Shown here in pieces: positions 27,101 through 36,100 of a stretch of 64,000 nt of DNA. The translations under genes and the position numbers were made by a program. This stretch comes from Mytilus californianus (lineage: Eukaryota; Mollusca; Bivalvia; Mytilida; Mytilidae): assembly GCF_021869535.1 (NCBI RefSeq), contig NW_026262581.1:79079955-79143954 (forward strand), given 5' to 3'. How positions within the stretch are numbered: the stretch's first letter is position 1; each line of letters opens with the position of its first letter. The notes below the pieces were generated by a model, which did not search any database, was not told the DNA's origin, and saw only the letters and a list, made by a program, of their open reading frames with translations.

Positions 27101-30100
27101 AAATTTTCCATTTTAAGTTGGTTATTTCTGATTAATATTTAAAAGCAAATAATAATGATATGGTAGGAGATACACACAAACAGGATGTGTAAATTATTAT
27201 ATAATAAGTATTGTGCAATAGCAAGAAATTTTCAATTGCACAGTATTGCACAATTGCAAGAAATCTTCAATTGCACAGTATTGCGCAATAGCAAGAAATC
27301 TTCAATTGCACAGTATTGCGCAATAGCAAGAAATATCCAATAGCACAATATTGCGCAATAGCAAGAAATTGTCAATTGTACAGTATTGCACAATAGCAAG
27401 AAATATTCAATTGCACAGTATTGTGCAAAAGAAGATACTTCGTATAAATTGCTAATTTCTTGATCAATTTCAATGGGGTTTTATTCTTGAATTCTTGGGG
27501 TTCTTTAATATGCTGAATCTAACCGTGTATTAAGTTTTTGGATTTTGGCCCCGTTTTTAAATTGGTCCACATTGAGGTCCAAAGGGTCCAAAATTTAACT
27601 TCGTTTGATTTCATCAAAAATTGAATTATTGGGGTTCTTTGATATGCCGAATCTAACCGTGTATTTAGATTCTTAATTTTTGGTTCCGTTTTCAAATTGG
27701 TCTACATTAAGGTCAAAAGGGTCCAAAATTAAACTTAGTTTGATTTTAACAAAAATTGAATTTTTAGGGTTCTTTGATATGCTGAATCTAAACATGTATT
27801 TAGATTTTTATACGACCGCAAAAAAATTTTTGTGGTCGTATATTGGTATGACGTTGGCGTCGTCGTCGTCGTCGTCCGAATACACATTGGTTTTCGCACT
27901 CTAACTTTAGTTTAAGTGAATGGATCTTTTTGAAATTTTACCATAAGGTTAAATACCACAAAAGGAAGGTTGGGATTGATTTTGGGGGTTATGGTACCAA
28001 CAGTTAAGGAATTAGGGGCCAAAAAGGGGCCAAAAATAAGCATTTTCTAGTTTCCAGACAATAACTGTGGAACAGTGTATGGATCTCTCTGAAATTATAC
28101 TACAAGTTTCCATACCACAAAGGGATTGTTAGGATTTGCTTTGGGGGGTTATGGCTCAAACCGTTTAGGAATTAGGGGCAAAAAAGGGGGAAAAACAAGG
28201 TTGTCCTGGTTAATGGACAAATACTTTAGTACAAAACTTAATTTAAAGCAGTGTAAGGGAGATAAATCAAATACATCATTGAAATTATCTCCCTTACACT
28301 GCTTTTAAATTATGTATAAAGTAATGGTTAATGAACAATAAAGATAATTTAAAACAGTGTAAGGGAGGTAATCCAAATACAACGTTTTGGTTACTTCCCT
28401 TACACTGCTTTTAAATTATGTTTAAAGAAATGCATATTTATAAAGGAAGACCAGTAAAAATATCTGCAAATGTTGCATCATTTTATTTTACAAAAAAATC
28501 TATATGAAAGATTTGACACTATATTTTTAATTCTTTTATAAAATAGATTAAGTTAGCACTATGGTAAAATTAAATGGGTAATTATGGTTGCCAACTCCAT
28601 TGGAAATTTGAATTGAGATTATGACCATATCTTGAGGGAAAGAATTTTTTGGGGGAAAAAAGGGGGGGGGGGATAAAAAGAAATTGTGGGGGGTCAATTT
28701 TTTCTCATTTTAGATTTCAGAAATTAAAAAGAATTATTCTTCAAATATTATTTTTTTTTCAAATTTCAAATATTGAAAAATTTCAAGAAGTTATCTTTAA
28801 TTGCACAGTATGGCACATTAGATTTGTAAAATCTTTGATCACATTTATTTATTTGTTATGCCGAATCTAACAGTGTATTTAGATTTTTAATTTTGGGTCC
28901 AGTTTTCAAAATAGTCTACATTAAGGTCCAAAGGGTCCAAAATTAAACTTTGTTTGATTTTAGCAAAAATTGAATATATGAGGTTCTTTGATATGCTGAA
29001 TCTAAACATGTATTTAGATTTTTGATTATGGGCCCAGTTTTCAAGTTGGTCCAAATTGGGGTCCAAAATTAAACTTTGTTTGATTTCAACAAAAATTGAA
29101 TTATTGGGGTTCTTTGATATGCCAAATCTAACCGTGTTTTTAGATGTTTAATTTGGGTCCCGTTTTTTAAATTTGTCTTCATTGAGGTCCAAAGGGTCCA
29201 AAATTAAACTTAGTTTGATTTGAACAAAAATTGAATTCTTGGGGTTCTTTGATATGCTGAATCTAAACATGTGTTTAGATTTTTGATTATGGGCCCAGTT
29301 TTCAAGTTGGTCCAAGTTGGGGTCCAAAATTAAACTTTTTTTGATTTCAACAAAAATTGAATATATGGGGTTCTTTGATATGCTGAATCTAACCATGAAT
29401 TAAGATTTTTTATTTGTGGGCCCCGCTATCAAATTGGTTCATATTGAGGTCAAAAGGGTCCAAAATTAAACTTTGTTTGATTTCATCAAAAATTGAATTA
29501 TTGGGGTTCTTTGATATTCCAAATCTAACCGTGTATTTAGATTTTTAATTTTAAGTCCTGTTTTTTAAATTGGTCTACATTAAGGTCCAAAGGGTCCAAA
29601 ATTAAACTTAGTTTGATTTTAGCAAAAATTGATTTCTTGGGTTCTTTGATATGCTGAATCTAAACATATGTTTAGATTTTTGATTATGGGCCCAGTTTTC
29701 AAGTTTGTCCAAGTTGGGGTCCAAAATTAAACTTTGTTTGATTTTAACAAAAATTGAATATATGGGGTTCTTTGATATGCTGAATCTAACCATGTATTTT
29801 GATTTTGGACATTGGACCATAATAGGTAAATTAAAAAAATTCAAGTTCTTAGACCACATTCTTTCTGTGTCAGAAACCTATGCTGTGTCAAATATTTAAT
29901 AACAATCAAAATTCAGAGCTGTATCAAGCTTGAATGTTGTGTCCATACTTGCCCCAACTGTTCAGGGTTCGACCTCTGCGGTCGTATAAAGCTGCGCCCC
30001 AGCGAAGCATTTTATTGATTATGGGCCCAGTTTTCAAGTTGGTCCAAATCGGGGTCCAAAATTAAACTTTGTTTGATTTCAACAAAAATTGAATATATGG

Positions 30101-33100
30101 GGTTCTTTGATATGCTGAATCTAACCATGTATTTAGATTTTTGATTTTTGGGCCCCGTTATCAACTTTGTCCACATTGAGGTCAAAAGGGTCCAAAATTA
30201 AACTTTGTTTGATTTCATCAAAAATTGAATTCTTGGGGTTCTTTGATATGCTGAATCTAATCATGTATTTAGATTTTTTATTTGTGGACCCGCTATCAAA
30301 TTGGTTCATATTGAGGTCAAAAGGGTCCAAAATTAAACTTTGTTTGATTTCATCAAAAATTGAATTATTGGGGTTCTTCGATATGCCAAGTCTAACCGTG
30401 TATTTAGATTTTTAATTTTGGGTCCCGTTTTTAAATTGGTCTACATTAAGGTCCAAAGGGTCCAAAATTAAACTTAGTTTGATTTTAACAAAAATTGAAT
30501 TCTTGGGGTTCTTTGATATGCTGAATCTAAACATGTGTTTAGATTTTTGATTATGGGCCCAGTTTTCAAGTTGGTCCAAGTTGGGGTCCAAAATTAAACT
30601 TTGTTTGATTTCAACAAAAATTGAATATATGGGGTTCTTTGATATGCTGAATCTAAACATGTATTTAGATTTTAGATTTTTGGCCCAGTTTTCAAGTTGG
30701 TCCAAATTGGGGTCCAAAATTAAACTTTGTTTGATTTCAACAAAAATTGAATATATGGGGTTCTTTGATATGCTGAATCTTACCATGTATTTAGATTTTT
30801 TATTTGTGGGCCCGCTATCAAATTGGTTCATATTGAGGTCAAAAGGGTCCAAAATTAAACTTTGTTTGATTTCATCAAAAATTGAATTATTGGGGTTCTT
30901 TGATATGCCAAATCTAACCGTGTTTTTAGATTTTTAATTTTGGGTCCCGTTTTTTAAATTGGTCTACATTAAGGTCCAAAGGGTCCAAAATTAAACTTAG
31001 TTTGATTTTAACAAAAATTGAATTTTTGGGGTTCTTTGATATGCTGAATTTAAACATGTGTTTAGATTTTTGATTATGGGACCAGTTTTGAAGTTGGTCC
31101 AAGTTGGGGTCCAAAATTAAACTTTGTTTGATTTCAACAAAAATTGAATATATGGGGTTCTTTGATATGCTGAATCTAAACATGTATTTAGATTTTAGAT
31201 TTTTGGCCCAGTTTTCAAGTTGGTCCAAATTGGGGTCCAAAATTAAACTTTGTTTGATTTCAACAAAAATTGAATATATGGGGTTCTTTGATATGCTGAA
31301 TCTTACCATGTATTTAGATTTTTTATTTTGTGGGCCCGCTATCAAATTGGTTCATATTGAGGTCAAAAGGGTCCAAAATTAAACTTTGTTTGATTTCATC
31401 AAAAATTGAATTATTGGGGTTCTTTGATATGCCAAATCTAACCGTGTTTTTAGATTTTTAATTTTGGGTCCCGTTTTTTAAATTGGTCTACATTAAGGTC
31501 CAAAGGGTCCAAAATTAAACTTAGTTTGATTTTAACAAAAATTGAATTCTTGGGGTACTTTGATATGCTGAATCTAAACATGTGTTTAGATTTTTGATTA
31601 TGGGACCAGTTTTCAAGTTTGTCCAAGTTGGGGTCCAAAATTAAACTTTGTTCGATTTCAACAAAAATTGAATATATGGGGTTCTTTGATATGCTGAATC
31701 TAACCATGTATTTTGATTGGACATTGGACCATAATAGGTAAATTAAAAAAATTGAAGTTCTTAGACCACATTCTTTCTGTGTCAGAAACCTATGCTGTGT
31801 CAAATATTTAATCACAATCCAAATTCAGAGCTGTATCAAGCTTGAATGTTGTGTCCATACTTGCCCCAACTGTTCAGGGTTCGACCTCTGCGGTCGTATC
31901 AAGCTGCGCCCAGCGAAGCATTTTATTGACATTTATTTTGAAAACTATAATAGATAGATAGATAATATATATAGCAAAAATGATCAGCAAGACAAGATCT
32001 ACAAATAAGCCATCATGCCTGAATTCTTTTTTCAGTCGACATGTTATTGAAGTTATTTCCCTTTAAAGCTGTTTTTACCATTATTGGAGTTTTCCCTATT
32101 ATCTTGAAAAGTGTAGATAGATACTAAAAAAAGCAAAAATGATCAGCAGAACAAGATGTACAAATATGTCAACATGACTGAAATTGTCAGTTAACTCATA
32201 ATAGAGTTATTGCCCTTTCATGATGATTTTTACCAAAAATGGCTATTGTTGAAGATGCAGGTGACCGACAATGGCTCTTTAGAGCGTCAAGTTTTATTAC
32301 AAAAGCATACCAGGATTTACCAAAAATATTTGACAGAACAGACCACACCAACCATCAACACCTTACTACTCTGAAAAAATAGATGTTCAAACAAATACAA
32401 ACAGCAATGAACAACACATGGTCCAGATAGCCTGACTTGGCACAAGAACAAACCTTAGAGATGATTATTTCTGAGTTGGAAAGATCTTTTGATCTTGAGT
32501 TTGTTTTATGCCCCTGCCACTTGGCAAAGGGGGAATTAAGTGTTACCCTTGACCGTTCGTACCATTTTCATTTCCGCACTCTAACTTAAGTTTTCTGGAT
32601 CCAAATTTTATGAAACTCATACACAATGCTAAGAACAAAATCAGAGTTAGAATTATGGCAGTGAGTCACTTGAAGAGATTAGGCGTCGCCAGGTAAACTC
32701 AATTTGCAACAGTAAAACTACCGATGGACGTCCGCAAAGCTTCAAATACAATACAGTTATCTCCATTCTAATGCAAAATGAACAAATCATTCAATTTTAG
32801 TCATTATTTCATTGTAAAATTTTCATCAAACGAAAATTCTGCAAAATGGTGTTATCTTCTTTGGCGCCTAAACTAGGTAACGTCACAGGTATGCTTCAGG
32901 CATCAAACGTAAACACCGGGCGTTTTCTGGCTTCTTGTCCGCCTCCAAATGTAATCAAACTTGATAAAAAGAAGATTTCTAGGTGCAAAATGTGAGGTTT
33001 TTTTTGCGTTTTATTGGAGAAACTACATGTCAATACATTCCATAATTCAAAATGTCGGCTTCCTTAGTTACAGACAGGGAGATAGAGAATTTTACACTTA

Positions 33101-36100
33101 TTGTCATCCAATCAAAACCATTGATACAAAATAATTGCATTAGAATTGCTGTTCTAGTGTTATGCCTCATTATAACTTGGAAAATTGCAAATTTTTCATT
33201 TCCGCACTCTAAAGTTTGCCTCATGCAAGTTTTATGAAGCTCATACACAATGCTAAGAACCAAAACTTGCAGTCAGAGATCAAAATTTGGGCAGTGAGTC
33301 ACTTACTGTTCTATAGTTATGCCCTTTATAACTTGGAAAATTGCTATTTTTATTGTTTCCATACTTAAGTTTGCCTCATTTAAAGTTTATGAAACTCATA
33401 CACAATGCTAAGCACAATGCTCAGATTTTTCGTGACTGACATCAAATGCTCTTAAAAAGTATTTTCACTTGTTATAAGCAAGCTGGAGCAGGGGCATTTG
33501 TGTCCTCAGACACATTTTTCTTTTATTTATTTATCATTCAAGAGTTATGACCCTGTACTATCATATATTTTGTTTTTATGTGATAGTCTTGTCTAACTCC
33601 CTTTAGAATGTGGAAGAGAAGCTTATTAATTTGGTCTTTCTATTTTAGCGCAATGTTTGTTTGTTTTGTTTATTACAGATTTTCAACACATGAGCCAAAT
33701 CAAATAGAAATACACCATGTTAACAAAATGATACTAAAAAATACTCAGATCTGTTGTGTTGATAATGAGAAATCATTTTCTGAATTCCAACAGATTTTTA
33801 CTTTCTTCAAATCAAATCTAATTTGTAATCTCATTTTACTACCTGGTTTGGCTCATATTTACATATGTTATTTCATGTTTCTATTGAAATGCTATTGTTT
33901 TTACTTTTTACTGTAGTGTACCAAAAGACAAACACAAAAGTGATAAGTCAGCAGAAAGGTAACATACTTAGAACTTTAAGTTCTGTTACCCTGCTTACAG
34001 TTTTTCATTGGTGGTGGCTTTCTTCAGTTATACCCCACATCAGTTTATTGATATGAAAAGAAAGGAAAATGTTTTCCACCAAGGAAAGGTCACTGAATTA
34101 TATCCATGTTTAAGCAGCATATACACATTTTGTTTCATTTCAGGATTTTTTTTGGCGTGATGAATTTGAAGATTTGCATTTTTTGACTGATCCTCAAATA
34201 CTAGTTTATTTTTGGGTTTGAATTTGGAAAGATCTTTTGGTCTTGAGTTTGGTTTTAGCTGATCTGTAATTTATTTTTATAGTGCAAGAGTTATAGCCCT
34301 TATCTTTCAGAAATTCTTCTAATAATGTTGATATACTTTTATTATAAATGTTTGAGGGAACTTTGTCAGATCTAAATCATCCCCTTATTCTCTTTTCATT
34401 TTGGGGTCGGAAAGATCTTTTGAAACTCAACCCTTTTCTCTTTTAACATTATACTTTGATATATTCCAAATTATGACATGTATGTTTAAAGTAACAGAAA
34501 GGTATTACTTTTAAATAAGAAAGACAGTGATTAATTTTGTCATTCTTATTTTATAAAATATTCTGTGTTGGACTTTTTTATTTAAGATTTTTAAACATAA
34601 ACCAAATTGAAAAAAAAATACACCAAATTTACAAACTAAAACTAAAATATACTCTGATTAGTTTTGATAAAGAGCAAGCTTTTTCTGTGTCCCGGCAGAT
34701 TTTTACTATTTCATAAATCAACCTGGTTTGGCTCATTCGTAATAATCATATTTTATGACATGGTTCTATGAACTGCTATTTTTTACTGTAGTGTACCAAA
34801 AGACAAACACAAAAGTGATAAGTCTGCAGAAAGGTAACTTACTTAGAACTTTAAGTTCTGTTACCCTGCTTACAGTTTTATGGTTGGTGATAGTTTCCTT
34901 CACCTTTACCCCTCGTTAGTTTTAAGATTTGAAAAGAAAGGAAGTTTGATGTCGACACTGATGGGTTTACAGTTTTATCCATGTTTCAGCAACAGTTACA
35001 TGTATTAGCTTTTGTTTCATGTTTATGTTTTGCCTGACGAATTTTAAGAGTAACAATGGAGTACTGTCAGCTTCCAACAGCTTTTTCTGTATACATAACC
35101 TTACCACACAACTCGTACTTCATTTGAATTTGGTTTTCATTGAATCCTTTCACAAACACAAAGTAATTTAGTAAATTAGTAAGGAAACATGCTTGTCTTG
35201 AAACTTTTAGTGTTTTAAATTTACCTTGCCATTCTCAAACTGAGTAGGGGGTATAAATTGCAAGGATAATTACTCCTCCATGGTTAGATGAATTTCAATG
35301 AAACTTTACACCTTGGTAGTTTACCATGTCAAGATGTACATGAAGATTGATATGATATGTTTTATGATTAATTTTTAATGAATTATAATTTATTGATGGT
35401 TCTTCAATGGAGTGGAGGTTTCTTGGCAATAATCTGTGTAACACAAATAAAGCATATCAAAAGCTAGTCTATTGCAGACTATTGCACTTAGCAACACCAA
35501 GGCAAAACACATAACAAGGAATTTACATGAACTTTGCAAAAAAAGAAATATTGATGAAATTTAATCTATAAAAAACAAGAGGAAAGCATATCAAATCTTA
35601 AATATAACAACTGTATAGTCAGTATTTTGTCAAAATATGTCTATCTTGGTAGTTGCAACAATTTACACAAGGTCATGTAAAGGCATCAGTGGCTTTTTCA
35701 TAAGACAAAAATTTAACTTATAACTTGAAAGTTTTGTAAAAAATCATGATGATTTCTAAGTTCAAAGTGAGTTTTTCTGTGTTTTCAGTAGACGGAGTTA
35801 CAAAAAATCGAGAAGGAGCAGAAGCAGGTCAAGGAAGAGGTCACGATCACGTAGCAGGTACATTTTAAATCCATAACCAATTATGTATAAGCAATACAGA
35901 TCTCTGGTTGAAAAGATGTTGAACTTTCCACACAAAATTCTAAAGAAAAAAATACATTATCTAGTTGAAAAAGGCAAAGAAGTTAATACACAGAAGCCAA
36001 AAATAGATCTGTAGTCTTAACTAATGAAGTTTGTAAGGGGATATATTATAGGGCACTGTACAGCCTCCAACAATGAGCAAAACCCATACCATATAAAGCC

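Larger units (their letters stand above)
26334..31925 (+). mobile_element. Tandem-repeat-bearing element (copy B), host of a self-insertion
   Basis: It begins TTTTTATACAACCGCAAAAA with a CGTCGTCGTCGT microsatellite, then ~161-bp monomers (to about 27010), a G/T-rich boundary, a 35-bp array, and 126-136-bp monomers up to about 31712. The 3' end has TTCAGGGTTCGACCTCTGCG and AGCGAAGCATTTTA. It is longer than copy A because of the extra arrays and a nested copy at 27809-30014. It lies inside the CACCTG element. Confidence 0.75.
25196..32296 (+). mobile_element. CACCTG-ended element, greatly enlarged by nested insertions
   Basis: It begins GGCTCACCTGGCCGAATTGC, CAAGTGAGCTTTT and ends GCAGGTGACCGACAATGGCT, CTTTAGAGC. 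The internal monomers have AAAATGATCA.CA.GACAAG, AAATAAGTCA.CATGA and AGTTATTGCCCTTTAATG. The body is interrupted at 25591-26118 and 26334-31925. The same element family without these insertions lies at 58063-60183. No protein is visible. Confidence 0.7.
33520..34150 (+). repeat. Duplicated intron-exon-intron unit, copy 2
   Basis: It contains exon 17 and flanks homologous to copies 1 and 3. Its 5' part continues upstream of an inserted TTTATGCCCC repeat: GTTGGAAAGATCTTTTGATC at 32476-32495 matches copy 3 at about 34226-34245. The unit was therefore split after the duplication. Confidence 0.7.
34150..35050 (+). repeat. Duplicated intron-exon-intron unit, copy 3
   Basis: It has exon 18 in the middle and the most complete set of shared landmarks (GGAAAGATCTTTTGGTCTTG, GCAAGAGTTATAGCCCTTAT, ACATGTATGTTTAAAG, CTGCTATTTTTTACTGTAG). 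It is not interrupted by mobile elements, so it is the best model of the ancestral unit. Confidence 0.75.

Noticed and set aside
29148-31815. Frames of 80-146 codons on both strands (SKYMVRFSISKNPIYSIF-type repeats)
   Set aside because: They follow the 126-136-bp satellite monomers exactly and exist on both strands, so they are by-products of the satellite.
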